Shown: piece after piece, positions 38,933 through 47,204 of the stretch | Layout of the letters: the number at the start of each line of letters is the position of its first letter | Position numbering within the stretch: the stretch's first letter is position 1 | Source: VAXT01 sp963728535 | GTDB taxonomy: Bacteria; Actinomycetota; Thermoleophilia; Gaiellales; Gaiellaceae | DNA length: 64,000 nucleotides | Reading direction: 5' to 3' | Assembly: GCA_963728535.1 (NCBI GenBank) | Contig: CAVSKK010000001.1 | Coordinates: 620,001 to 684,000, forward strand | The notes under the pieces: model-generated | Databases searched by the model: none | What the model was told of the DNA's origin: nothing | The model's input: only the letters and a program-made list of their open reading frames with translations | Translations under genes and position numbers: made by a program

Positions 38933-40129
38933 ATGACCTGGGGGACGCTGCTCCTCCTCTTCGTCCTCATCTCACTCGACATGCAGAACCTCGCCTCGAA
39001 GTTGGGGCGGATCATCGCGCTCGGTGACGCGACGACCAACGACTACACGATCGTCGTTCCGATCTTCGGTGACCCGAAGTACTTCCGAAACGGCGACCAC
39101 CTGCGCCGGTACCGGAAGAACGCGCTGCTTGCCGTCAACATCGACAGTCCCGAGATGGAACAGTTCGTTCTGGACCTTCGCGCGGAAGGCTGGCGCGTCC
39201 ATGCTGCGCGTCTGACCGGCCGGGTTTCGTGCCCCGAGCTCCTCTGCGAGGCGCTTGGGAGCGTGACGACGGAATACGTCGTCCGCATGGACGGAGACAC
39301 GGTCTCCCGCGAGGACCCGGACGGGCCGTGGCGGCCGCACGGACGGCCGGAGCCGATCTCTGCAGCGTCAAGATCACCGTGTCTCGCCGGCAGTCGCTGA
39401 TCGAGAAGCTGCAGGCAGTCGAGTACGACATGTCCATGCTCGGTCGACACAACCGCGCGTGGATGACCAGCGGCGCCTGCATGATCGCGCGGACGTCGGC
39501 TCTTCGCGGCATCCTCGCCTCGCACTCCTTCTGGTTCCCGGGAGAAGATCTCGAGACCGGCGTCATCGCCAAGCATTTCCGCCTGTCCGTTCGCCACCTC
39601 GACATGCGCTTCTACACCGACGCGCCGCCGACGTTTCGCACGTGGTTCCGGCAGCGCCGGATGTGGTGGGCGGGCAGCTTCCGGATGGCTTTCGTCAACG
39701 CCGACCAGACGATTCGCTTTCCTCTCACCTTCGTCTACACGGTCTGCGTCGTGTGGCTCCTCTGGGTCGCAAAATGGAACGAGCTCGGCGATCCGAGGCA
39801 CCTGGCGGCGATCCTGCCGTTCATCCTGGTCGTGTACACGGGCGTCTGCTTCTTGTCCAACTGGCCCGTGCGAAGCCGCTGGATTCTACGCGCTCTTCCA
39901 GGTCCTTGTGCTCCCTCCGCTCGGGGCGCTCTTCTACGCGAAGAACCGCACGCTGAGACCGCCAGGCCGCTATCGAATCGGGTTCCGTCGTGAAACGCTC
40001 GAGTTGGACCCCGGCGCGAGCTTGCGCCACGCCGTCGCTCGGGTTCGAGAGGGTCTTTCGCGCCGCTCCGGCAACGAGGTGGTACAGGCGCTCAGGGAGC
40101 GTTCACGGCCCACGACCCGCTTACGCTGA
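38933..40129 (+). pseudogene. Family 2 glycosyltransferase broken by two frameshifts
   Basis: The coding signal runs in one frame from ATG 38933 to about 39315, shifts to a second frame until about 39870, and returns to the first frame to 40129. Joined, it reads as one membrane GT2: hydrophobic N-terminus, Y-T-I-V-V-P-I-F-G-D-P, E-Y-V-V-R-M-D-G-D-T (DxD site), Y-D-M-S-M-L-G-R, F-P-G-E-D-L-E-T-G, W-F-R-Q-R-R-M-W-W-A-G (the Q-x-x-R-W-type motif) and two more membrane helices. It resembles synthase-type (cellulose or hyaluronan-like) enzymes. Two compensating shifts could be decay or base-calling errors. Confidence 0.75.
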
Positions 40130-40646
40130 CGTCCCCCGACCCTTCCGACACGTACTGCGGCGCAACTCCTTGCCGGCCGCCGCCTGTCTGGTTCGTCGTC
40201 GGATCGACGAAGCCGACGAAGCCGAGGTTGTTTCGCGCGCTCTCGTACAGGCAGAAGTTGCCCTGGGCAGCTTGAGGAGGATCGGCTGACGGGCAGGCCG
40301 CCGTCGGCGGGTCGCCGACCGCGACTCGGTTCACTGCCGGTGGAACTGCCAGCGTGAAGACGAACGACACCGAGTCGGTGAAGAGCTCGCCCATGCCGTC
40401 CGAGTCACCGCCGACCGCCAGGACTCCCCGGATCGTCTTCGGCCTCGGCCCCTTGATGGTCGACGCACCGGAGGCGAGATCTCGCTTTTTGAGCGAGTGA
40501 TCCTTGACCTGCTTGCTGGTCACGCTGTTTTTGGGCAGCGAAACCGCGGCATAGCTGACCCCGCCGAGAGCAACGGTCAAAGCAAGGCACGCGATGAAGA
40601 GTGCAGGCGAGAAACGGAAACGGCGGATCATTTGGAGCCTCCTCAT
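40092..40646 (-). CDS. Secreted protein with LPKNS-type N-terminal motif
   Basis: 184 residues. A signal peptide (F-I-A-C-L-A-L-T-V-A-L-G-G-V-S-Y-A) is followed by A-V-S-L-P-K-N-S-V-T-S-K-Q-V-K-D-H-S-L-K-K-R-D-L. I know this motif from the N-termini of many extracellular proteins of Solirubrobacter-like Thermoleophilia. The remainder is beta-rich with a Cys pair (C-P-S-A-D and F-C-L-Y-E) and no catalytic motif. ATGA overlap with the upstream membrane protein. It overlaps the convergent glycosyltransferase remnant by 38 nt. Confidence 0.72.
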   Translation of the reverse strand: MRRLQMIRRFRFSPALFIACLALTVALGGVSYAAVSLPKNSVTSKQVKDHSLKKRDLASGASTIKGPRPKTIRGVLAVGGDSDGMGELFTDSVSFVFTLAVPPAVNRVAVGDPPTAACPSADPPQAAQGNFCLYESARNNLGFVGFVDPTTNQTGGGRQGVAPQYVSEGSGDVSVSGSWAVNAP

Positions 40647-41350
40647 GTGAACGGCGTCAGGTCGTCGATGAAGTCGCTGCCCGTCGTGGAGAAGCCCTCG
40701 GCGTTCGCGTTCAGGATCGCCCGGATCAAGCGTTCCTTTCCGTCGAGTAGCTGCCCGGTGACGAGCACGTAGTCGTCAACAGCGCTCTGGTCGTTGAAGT
40801 TCAGTGAACGCAGGCGCTTCCAGTTGACGCCGGCGATCGCTTCGGAGCCCTCGGGCGCCGATTCGAGGTACTGCCGGACGGTTTGCACTGCGCCCGCCTT
40901 ACCCGAGCCGCCGGTGAGGAGGTAGAAGTCGTTCTGGACGACGACCGCATAATCGCGCCAGTCGTCGACGAGCGGATTGTCCGGAAAGTAGGCGCGAAGC
41001 TTCGCTTCGATCTGTGCGCTACGGCGCGCCCACTCGAGCGAGAAACGGTTGTACTCGGCCTGGCCGTTGCCGCCCGGGAACGCCTGATTCGCCACGTACT
41101 GCGACGTGACGAGCGCGTCCGACGCGGAGTCTCCGATATCTGAGACGAGCGCGACCTTGATCTCACGCTCCTTCTGCGTGTCCTGCCACTGACGCGTGAA
41201 AGCGGGGACTAGCCACGCGGAGATAGCCGCGGCGAAGAGCGTCAGCAAGATCGGCTTTGGGAGCCACCACCACCGTGACCGGACCGCTTTGGGAGGGACG
41301 CTCTCTCGAGCGCCTTCGGCGGGCTCGCCGGCTGCGGCCTCGGCGCTCAT
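40643..41350 (-). CDS. Single-pass membrane protein, unknown function
   Basis: 235 residues. A cytoplasmic N-terminus ends in basic, tryptophan-rich K-A-V-R-S-R-W-W-W-L-P-K-P, then one membrane helix (about 31-49). A large, probably extracellular, helical domain follows with Q-W-Q-D-T-Q-K-E-R-E-I-K. No domain is recognised. It is coupled by ATGA to the secreted LPKNS-motif gene, so the two may act together at the cell surface. Confidence 0.7.
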   Translation of the reverse strand: MSAEAAAGEPAEGARESVPPKAVRSRWWWLPKPILLTLFAAAISAWLVPAFTRQWQDTQKEREIKVALVSDIGDSASDALVTSQYVANQAFPGGNGQAEYNRFSLEWARRSAQIEAKLRAYFPDNPLVDDWRDYAVVVQNDFYLLTGGSGKAGAVQTVRQYLESAPEGSEAIAGVNWKRLRSLNFNDQSAVDDYVLVTGQLLDGKERLIRAILNANAEGFSTTGSDFIDDLTPFT

Positions 41351-41468
41351 CGATCCTCGCCGAAGTTATCGCAGGCACAAGACGAGGTTGCAAGCAGCCC
41401 CACGGGGTCTCGTTTCGTCTCGGCCCGAGCAGGGCATCAGGCGGTGGACAGAGAGGAGGAATCTGCAC

Positions 41469-41732
41469 ATGTGGATCGTTGTAATCGTGATTGCGGTGAT
41501 CCTGCTCGTCGGGATCATCATCGTCGGTGGCCGGCGTGCCAGGGAGCGGCAGTTGGCGAACAAGCGGCGGGAGGCGGGAGAGCTCCGGCGCTCGGCCGAG
41601 GAGAAGGCGTCACACGCAGATGAGCGGGCCGCCCTCGCGAAGGAAGAGGCAGAGCGGGCCGAACAGGAACGGCTCGACGCAGAAGAACGACGGCGCAAGG
41701 CGGACGAGGTCGACCCGGACGTGGAGACCTAG
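41469..41732 (+). CDS. Membrane-anchored coiled-coil small protein
   Basis: 87 residues. An N-terminal membrane helix (I-V-V-I-V-I-A-V-I-L-L-V-G-I-I-I-V) is followed by about 65 residues of charged coiled coil (K-R-R-E-A-G-E-L-R-R-S-A-E-E-K-A). ATG 41469 has GAGGAGG upstream. Such proteins are common and mostly uncharacterised. Confidence 0.7.
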   Translation: MWIVVIVIAVILLVGIIIVGGRRARERQLANKRREAGELRRSAEEKASHADERAALAKEEAERAEQERLDAEERRRKADEVDPDVET

Positions 41733-41746
41733 CCCGGCGTTGCAAA

Positions 41747-41752
41747 TAGGGT
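41747..41752 (+). promoter_or_regulatory. -10 hexamer TAGGGT with leaderless spacing (arginase)
   Basis: TAGGGT, 6 nt, then GTG 41759. An in-frame GTG at 41753 would fall directly against the hexamer, so 41759 is the better start. Confidence 0.45.
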
Positions 41753-41758
41753 GTGCCC

Positions 41759-42655
41759 GTGCCGCCGACACGCGTGGCGATCATCGGAGCCGCCCTCGAT
41801 CTCGGCGCAGGGCGCCGCGGCGTCGACATGGGCCCATCGGCGATCCGCTATGCGGGTCTGCACGGACAGCTCGCCCGCGCCGGGATCGAGGTCGAGGATC
41901 GAGGCAACGTCGAGGCGGTTCTCGCGGAGACGCGGGCTCGGGGCGCCGAGCAGGCACGTTTCCTCGACGAGATCCTGGATACCTGCGCACGGATCTCTGG
42001 CGAGGTCGAGCGCGTTCGTGAGGAAGGCCTTGTCCCGCTGGTTCTCGGCGGCGACCACTCGATCGCGATCGGCACGCTCAGCGGGCTGGCCGCGTCTGGG
42101 TCGGGCGGAGTCCTCTGGCTCGACGCGCATGGCGACCTGAACACACCGGAGACGACGCCGAGCGGCAACGTGCACGGAATGCCGCTGGCGGCCGCTCTGG
42201 GGCTCTGTGGAGCGAAGTTCGCGAAGGAAGGGCTCCGGCTTCCCGCGATCGATCCGGAGCATGTGGCGCTCGTCGGTGTCCGCTCGCTCGACCCGGGGGA
42301 GCAGGCGCTCGTCCGCGAGCTCGGCATCGCCGTCTACACGATCAGCGACCTCGATCGGCGCGGCGTCGAGCCGGTGATCGAGGAGGCTCTCGCGCGCGTC
42401 TCGGGCGCTTCGTTCGTCCACGTCTCGGTCGATCTCGACGTCGTCGATCCGGAGTTCGCCCCCGGGGTGGGCGACCCGGTGCTCGGGGGGCTCTCGTACC
42501 GGGAGGCGCACCTCGCGCTGGAGCTCGTCGCCGAGGCAGGCATGCTGGACTGCCTCGAGCTGGTGGAGGTGAACCCGATCCGGGATCACGAGAACAGGAC
42601 CGCAACCCTGGCGGTGGGCCTCGCCGCAAGCGCACTGGGTGTCCGGATCCTCTAG
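41759..42655 (+). CDS. Arginase-family ureohydrolase
   Basis: About 298 residues. Binuclear manganese ligands: G-G-D-H-S near residue 96, W-L-D-A-H-G-D-L-N near 117 and V-D-L-D-V-V-D-P near 224. The substrate loop T-P-S-G-N-V-H-G-M-P-L matches true arginases rather than agmatinases or formiminoglutamases. It would hydrolyse arginine to ornithine and urea. No urease is in the window. It ends 1 nt before the convergent hutF. Confidence 0.9.
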   Translation: MPPTRVAIIGAALDLGAGRRGVDMGPSAIRYAGLHGQLARAGIEVEDRGNVEAVLAETRARGAEQARFLDEILDTCARISGEVERVREEGLVPLVLGGDHSIAIGTLSGLAASGSGGVLWLDAHGDLNTPETTPSGNVHGMPLAAALGLCGAKFAKEGLRLPAIDPEHVALVGVRSLDPGEQALVRELGIAVYTISDLDRRGVEPVIEEALARVSGASFVHVSVDLDVVDPEFAPGVGDPVLGGLSYREAHLALELVAEAGMLDCLELVEVNPIRDHENRTATLAVGLAASALGVRIL

Positions 42656-43663
42656 CTAGACGAAGACGTCCGCCGAGCAGCCGAAGACGAGCGCGCCCGG
42701 CATGTCCGACTCGGCAACCCTCGCCAGCGAAGGGTGCTCGAGATCGACCTCGACGTCCGCCCAGACCTCGAGCCCGAGCGACGCTGCACCTTCGCCGGAG
42801 CCGCAGGAGAGAAGAGTCTCGAGGGGGAGGACGTTCCTGCTCAGCGTCCGGCGGCGCGCGATGCCCTCCAGCTCGCGCAGCTCCTCCAGTGGGTCGATGC
42901 GGACATTGGAATCGGAGCCGATGCACAGGCCGAGCTGGCGTTCGCAAATACGCTCGACGGGCAGAAACCCGTCGCCGAGGTTCGCCTCCGTCGTAGGGCA
43001 GGCACAAATCCTTGCTCCCGCTTCGGCCAGCAGGTCGAGCTCCCGGTCGTCCGCGTGCGTCGCATGGACGATCGTCGTGCGCGGGCCGAGGCAGCCGGTC
43101 TTGGCGAGGAGCTCGATCGGCCGCATCCCGTGCTCTTCGACGCACTCGTCGATCTCACGCGGCTGTTCGTCGGCGTGGACGTGGAGGGGCAGATCGTGCT
43201 CCTGGGCGTAGCGGCCGATCTCCTCGAGCCAGTCGGACGGACAGGCGCGGACGGAGTGGGGGGCGAGCCCGACCCGGATTCCGCGCTCTTGGAGACGTTC
43301 GACCTGGTTGAGGTATTCGGCGGCCGAATGCTGCCGGAAGCGCTCCAGGCCGCCGCGCCCGTAGGCGGCGTAGAGGAGGACGAAGGCGATGCCCGCTGCC
43401 TCCGCAGCCTCCGCGGCCGCGAGCGCCTGCTCGAAGCCGAGGTAATGGAACTCGCCGACCGCGGTGTACCCGGAGGCGAGCAGCTCGCCGTACACGAGCT
43501 CGTAGTCGGTGCGCACCCGCTCCGACGTCTGCTCGTCGGCGAGGGCGAGCATGGCGTCGCGCCAGGCCCAGAAGTCGCCGCCTGCGGTGCGCCCCCGAAG
43601 TGCCCGCTGAAAGGCATGGCTGTGTGCGTTGACGAAGCCCGGGATCGTGAGACGCCTCGCCAC
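42656..43663 (-). CDS. hutF: Formimidoylglutamate deiminase HutF-like amidohydrolase
   Basis: 335 residues from GTG 43663. P-G-F-V-N-A-H-S-H-A-F-Q-R-A-L-R-G is the HutF metal site, followed by P-H-S-V-R-A, H-V-H-A-D-E-Q-P-R-E and G-S-D-S-N-V-R-I-D-P-L-E-E-L-R. HutF converts N-formimino-glutamate to N-formyl-glutamate in histidine breakdown. Typical members have about 450 residues; this one lacks most of the N-terminal beta domain, starting 6 residues before P-G-F-V-N, and has a short C-terminus. No other hut gene is in the window. Confidence 0.85.
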   Translation of the reverse strand: MARRLTIPGFVNAHSHAFQRALRGRTAGGDFWAWRDAMLALADEQTSERVRTDYELVYGELLASGYTAVGEFHYLGFEQALAAAEAAEAAGIAFVLLYAAYGRGGLERFRQHSAAEYLNQVERLQERGIRVGLAPHSVRACPSDWLEEIGRYAQEHDLPLHVHADEQPREIDECVEEHGMRPIELLAKTGCLGPRTTIVHATHADDRELDLLAEAGARICACPTTEANLGDGFLPVERICERQLGLCIGSDSNVRIDPLEELRELEGIARRRTLSRNVLPLETLLSCGSGEGAASLGLEVWADVEVDLEHPSLARVAESDMPGALVFGCSADVFV

Positions 43664-43721
43664 GAAGCGAAGCTATCAGCCGCGCAGCGCATGTCTGTGC
43701 GCTGGTACCCGTGACCTCCTC

Positions 43722-43779
43722 CCCGATTTGATCGTAGTCGTGAAATGTGCGCGTGTCTGTCACGAAAGTCGAGCAAATC
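43722..43779 (-). promoter_or_regulatory. Repeated promoter-like element upstream of hutF
   Basis: Read on the minus strand: ACAGACACGCGC (43760-43749), 12 nt, TACGAT (43736-43731), then CAAATCGGG. This gives a GACA -35 and TACGAT -10 about 17 bp apart, directed at hutF. The same element recurs at 62142-62171. It also contains nested inverted repeats: GATTTG/CAAATC and TCGTGA/TCACGA. Confidence 0.45.
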
Positions 43780-43804
43780 TGGAACAACAAGACGGGGCGC
43801 GCTC

Positions 43805-43810
43805 TATCCT
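43805..43810 (+). promoter_or_regulatory. -10 hexamer TATCCT 7 nt before pgsA
   Basis: TATCCT, 7 nt, then GTG 43818. One base longer than the leaderless set. Confidence 0.4.
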
Positions 43811-43817
43811 TGACCCT

Positions 43818-44372
43818 GTGTCGGCTCCCGCGGTCCCCGCTCCGCTCGCCTACGTTCCGAACGCGCTCACGGTCGTTCGGCTCGCGCTGATCCCGGTCTT
43901 CGCCGCCGTCCTGATCTCAGCCGAGGGAGGCTACAGCTGGCCGGCCGCCATCCTCTTCGGCATCGCAGGCGTGAGTGACCAGCTCGACGGGTGGCTTGCC
44001 CGCCGGTGGCACGTGGAATCGGCGTTCGGCAGGGTCGCCGACCCGCTCGCCGACCGGCTGATGATCGACACGGCGGTCATCCTGCTCGTCGTCGTGCATC
44101 ACCGACTGCCGTGGGTGGCGCTCGCACTCATCCTCGCGCGGGATGCCTTGCTCGTGGCCGGGTACAAGCTCATCGCGCCCCGCGGCTACGAGCTCTCGGT
44201 CAACTTCCTCGGGAAGGCCGCCACCTGGCTGCTCTACGCCTCCCTTGCCTTTGTCATGGTCACCCGCGACGGCACCCAGTGGCCGCTCTGGATCTTCTGG
44301 ACCGGCCTCGTGCTCGCACTGGCAGCCGGGGCGCTCTATGGCATGACAGCCCTACGGGCGGTGCGGCGATGA
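43818..44372 (+). CDS. pgsA: CDP-alcohol phosphatidyltransferase (PgsA type)
   Basis: 184 residues from GTG 43818, four to six membrane helices. D-Q-L-D-G-W-L-A-R-R-W-H-V-E-S-A-F-G-R followed by V-A-D-P-L-A-D fits D-G-x2-A-R-x8-G-x3-D-x3-D exactly. It uses CDP-diacylglycerol from CdsA and probably makes phosphatidylglycerol phosphate; a phosphatidylinositol-type acceptor cannot be excluded. ATGA overlap with the sugar-nucleotidyltransferase gene. Confidence 0.88.
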   Translation: MSAPAVPAPLAYVPNALTVVRLALIPVFAAVLISAEGGYSWPAAILFGIAGVSDQLDGWLARRWHVESAFGRVADPLADRLMIDTAVILLVVVHHRLPWVALALILARDALLVAGYKLIAPRGYELSVNFLGKAATWLLYASLAFVMVTRDGTQWPLWIFWTGLVLALAAGALYGMTALRAVRR

Positions 44373-46879
44373 AGGCCGTCGTCATGGCAGGCGGCGAGGG
44401 GACGCGCCTGCGCCCGCTGACCTCGAACCAGCCGAAGCCGATGGTGCCGATCGTCGGCAAGCCGTGCATGGAGCACATCATCGAGTTGCTGCGCGCGCAC
44501 GACTTCGAGGACGTGATCGTCACGGTCGCGTTCATGCCGCAGGCGATCCGCAGCTATTTCGGCGACGGCGAAAGCCTCGGCGCGCGGATCGAGTACTCGG
44601 TGGAGGAGTCGCCGCTCGGGACGGCCGGCTCGGTGCGTCTCGCCTCGGACAAGCTCGACGAGACGTTTCTCGTCATCTCGGGCGACGCTCTGTGCGACTT
44701 CGACCTCACCAAGCTCGTGAAGTTCCACCGCAAACGGGAAGCGGCGGTGACGATCGCGCTCAAATCCGTTCCGAACCCGCTGGAGTTCGGGATCGTCGTC
44801 GTGGACGACAAGGGCCGGGTGGAGCGCTTCCTCGAGAAGCCGTCTTGGGGACAGGTGTTCTCGGACACGATCAACACGGGCGTTTACGTCCTCGAGCCGG
44901 AGGTGCTCGAGCACATTCCGCCCGACCGGCCGTTCGACTTCTCGAAGGAGCTCTTTCCGCTGCTGCTCGAGATGGGGCGGCCCATCTACGGGCTGCCGAT
45001 GGACGGCTACTGGGCGGACATCGGGGACCTCGACCAATACCGGCAGGCGAATTTCGACGCCCTCGACGAGCGCGTCGGGCTCACCGTTCCCGGCATCCGG
45101 CTACGCGGGAACGTGTGGCTGGGGGAGGGGGTGGAGCTCGACGACCTCGACCAGGTCGAAGGGCCTGCGTTGATCTCGAACTACTGCCGCATCGGTCACG
45201 ACGCACACGTCGGGCCGTACTCGGTGCTCTCGGCGAGCGTGACCCTGCGCGAGCGAGCGCGCACCGTCCGCTCCGTGATCGACGCGTCGACCCACATCGG
45301 CCGCGGGTCACTCGTCGAGGGGGCGATCATCGGACGCTCGTGCGACATCCGCGCGCACGTCCGGCTCCAGGAAGGGGTCGCGGTCGGAGACGAGGTCAAG
45401 ATCGGCGAGGAGAGCGTGCTCATGCCAGGCGTCCGCGTCTATCCGAACAAGGAGGTGGAGAGCGGCGCCCAGATCTACGAGAGCCTCATCTGGGAGTCCC
45501 GCGCGTCCTCGCGCCTGTTCGGGAAGGACGGCGTGGCCGGCCTCGTCAACGTCGACCTCACGCCCGAGATGGTCTCGCGGCTGGCGGTCGCGTTCGGAAC
45601 CGCGCTTCCGCGCGGCGCCCGCATCGTCGCGAGCCGGGAGGCGCCCGCGACCTGCCGCATGATCGAGCGCTCGATGATCGCGGGAATCAACTCGACCGGC
45701 GTGGACGTCGCGGACCTGCGGACGCTTCCGAGCGCGGTGGGGCGGCATCTTCTGAAGACGCACGATTACGCCGCCGGCTTCCACGTCGGCTTCAGCTCCG
45801 TCGATCCGGAAGTCGCGCAGATCCGCTTCTTCGAGGATCCTGGGATCCAGATCACACCGGGGTTCCAGAAGGAGATCGAGAAGCACTACTCGCGCGGTGA
45901 GCTCCGGCGGTCGGCCGCGTCTGCCATCGGCAACGTGGAATATCCGGTGCGGGCGCGGGAGAGCTACGCGGAAGATCTCCTCGCGACACTCGACATCGAC
46001 GCGATCCGCTCGCGCAAGTTCCGCATCGTCGTCGACTACGGCTTCTCGTCGGCGTCGCTCGTGCTACCGCTCGTCCTGGGACAACTCGGCGTCGAGGCAG
46101 TCGCGGCGCATGCCTTCGCGTCCGACCAGCCGGAGGGAGCCGGCGGCGAGCTGCGCGGCCTGATCGGCCAGGCGAAGAAGCTCGTGGGCGCGGTCGGCGC
46201 GGACTTCGGCGCGGTTTTCGACCGTGCCGCCGAACGTCTCTACCTGGTCGACGAGAGTGGCCACGAGATCCCGGTCGAGCAGGCGCTGCTGCTGTTCCTG
46301 CGCTTGATCGGATCCGACGGCCGGGCTGGGAAGCTCGCGTTTCCGGTGACGGTGACGAGCCAGGTCGACCTGCTCGTCAAGGGCAGTGGCCTCCAGGTCG
46401 TGCGCACGCCGGCCTCGTTGAGCGAGCTGACGAAGGCCGCGTCCGAGGATGGCGTCATCTTCGCGGGCGCAGTCGGGGGCGGCTACGTCTTTCCGGATTT
46501 CCTGCCCGCGTACGACGCGATGGCGAGCCTGTGCAAGCTGCTGGAGTTGCTGGCGCCCGTCCGGCAACCGCTGTCCACCCTCGTCGCAGAGCTGCCAGTC
46601 TCGACCCTCGTGCACCGGCAACTGCCGTGCCCGTGGGCGAAGAAAGGTCTCGTCATGCGCGTCCTCAGCGAGCGGTTGAAAGGACGCGACCTCGACCTTC
46701 TCGACGGGATCAAGGTGAGCGACCGGCGCGGGTGGGCGCAGGTCTTGCCCGATCCTGACGAGCCGCTCGTCCACATCTACGCCGAGGGTCGCGACGAGCA
46801 GGCGTCGAACGCCCTTGAGAGCGAGTTCCGAGCACTCGTCGAAGACGTGCTGCAGGACGGCGACGAAATCTCAAGCTGA
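44369..46879 (+). CDS. Sugar-1-phosphate nucleotidyltransferase fused to degenerate phosphomannomutase
   Basis: 836 residues. Residues 1-235 form a nucleotidyltransferase (M-A-G-G-E-G-T-R-L-R-P-L-T, K-P-M-V-P-I, G-D-A-L-C-D-F-D, Y-W-A-D-I-G). Residues about 250-370 are a left-handed beta-helix. Residues about 378-825 follow the phosphomannomutase fold, but the phosphoserine motif T-A-S-H-N-P reads F-S-S-V-D-P, the metal loop D-G-D-x-D-R reads F-G-A-V-F-D-R, and G-E-x-S-G-H is absent. It likely makes GDP-mannose or a related NDP-sugar, with a regulatory mutase-like half. It starts in the pgsA ATGA overlap. Confidence 0.87.
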   Translation: MKAVVMAGGEGTRLRPLTSNQPKPMVPIVGKPCMEHIIELLRAHDFEDVIVTVAFMPQAIRSYFGDGESLGARIEYSVEESPLGTAGSVRLASDKLDETFLVISGDALCDFDLTKLVKFHRKREAAVTIALKSVPNPLEFGIVVVDDKGRVERFLEKPSWGQVFSDTINTGVYVLEPEVLEHIPPDRPFDFSKELFPLLLEMGRPIYGLPMDGYWADIGDLDQYRQANFDALDERVGLTVPGIRLRGNVWLGEGVELDDLDQVEGPALISNYCRIGHDAHVGPYSVLSASVTLRERARTVRSVIDASTHIGRGSLVEGAIIGRSCDIRAHVRLQEGVAVGDEVKIGEESVLMPGVRVYPNKEVESGAQIYESLIWESRASSRLFGKDGVAGLVNVDLTPEMVSRLAVAFGTALPRGARIVASREAPATCRMIERSMIAGINSTGVDVADLRTLPSAVGRHLLKTHDYAAGFHVGFSSVDPEVAQIRFFEDPGIQITPGFQKEIEKHYSRGELRRSAASAIGNVEYPVRARESYAEDLLATLDIDAIRSRKFRIVVDYGFSSASLVLPLVLGQLGVEAVAAHAFASDQPEGAGGELRGLIGQAKKLVGAVGADFGAVFDRAAERLYLVDESGHEIPVEQALLLFLRLIGSDGRAGKLAFPVTVTSQVDLLVKGSGLQVVRTPASLSELTKAASEDGVIFAGAVGGGYVFPDFLPAYDAMASLCKLLELLAPVRQPLSTLVAELPVSTLVHRQLPCPWAKKGLVMRVLSERLKGRDLDLLDGIKVSDRRGWAQVLPDPDEPLVHIYAEGRDEQASNALESEFRALVEDVLQDGDEISS

Positions 46880-46949
46880 GGTTGAACCTTTAGCGTGCTA
46901 CTGCTTTACTAGCCAGCGCTAGGCGTACTTCGAACGAAAGGCTGACCGC

Positions 46950-47204
46950 GTGGAACCGCTTCCCGACCTGTCCGAAATCTCCGATACCGACCTCAAGAAG
47001 CTGATCGACGACCTGACGGATGAAGAGCAGGAGATCTCGTACCGTCGCCGGCTCCTGCACGGCAAGATCGACATCCTGCGGGCCGAGCTCGTCGCCCGGC
47101 TCCAGCGCTCGGAGGGGAAGAGCGTGCTCGAGCAGGTCGACGTCGAGGGTCTCGCGAAGATTCTCGCCGGGAAGGCGTCGCCGCCGGTCGAGGATGACGC
47201 TTGA
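46950..47204 (+). CDS. RsiG-like protein with a single c-di-GMP-binding-type motif
   Basis: 84 residues from GTG 46950 (GAAAGG upstream). A helix carries E26-x3-S30-x2-R33-x3-H37-x3-D41, matching the RsiG signature E-x3-S-x2-R-x3-Q-x3-D except His for Gln. In Streptomyces, RsiG binds c-di-GMP through two such helices and holds the sigma factor WhiG; deep-branching relatives have one motif and work as dimers. This protein has one motif and a short C-terminal helix (V-E-G-L-A-K-I-L-A). It is coupled to the FHA gene by TTGA overlap. Confidence 0.72.
   Translation: MEPLPDLSEISDTDLKKLIDDLTDEEQEISYRRRLLHGKIDILRAELVARLQRSEGKSVLEQVDVEGLAKILAGKASPPVEDDA

Noticed and set aside
41753..41758. GTG 41753 as arginase start
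   Set aside because: It touches the TAGGGT hexamer; the next in-frame GTG has the 6-nt spacing seen in other genes.
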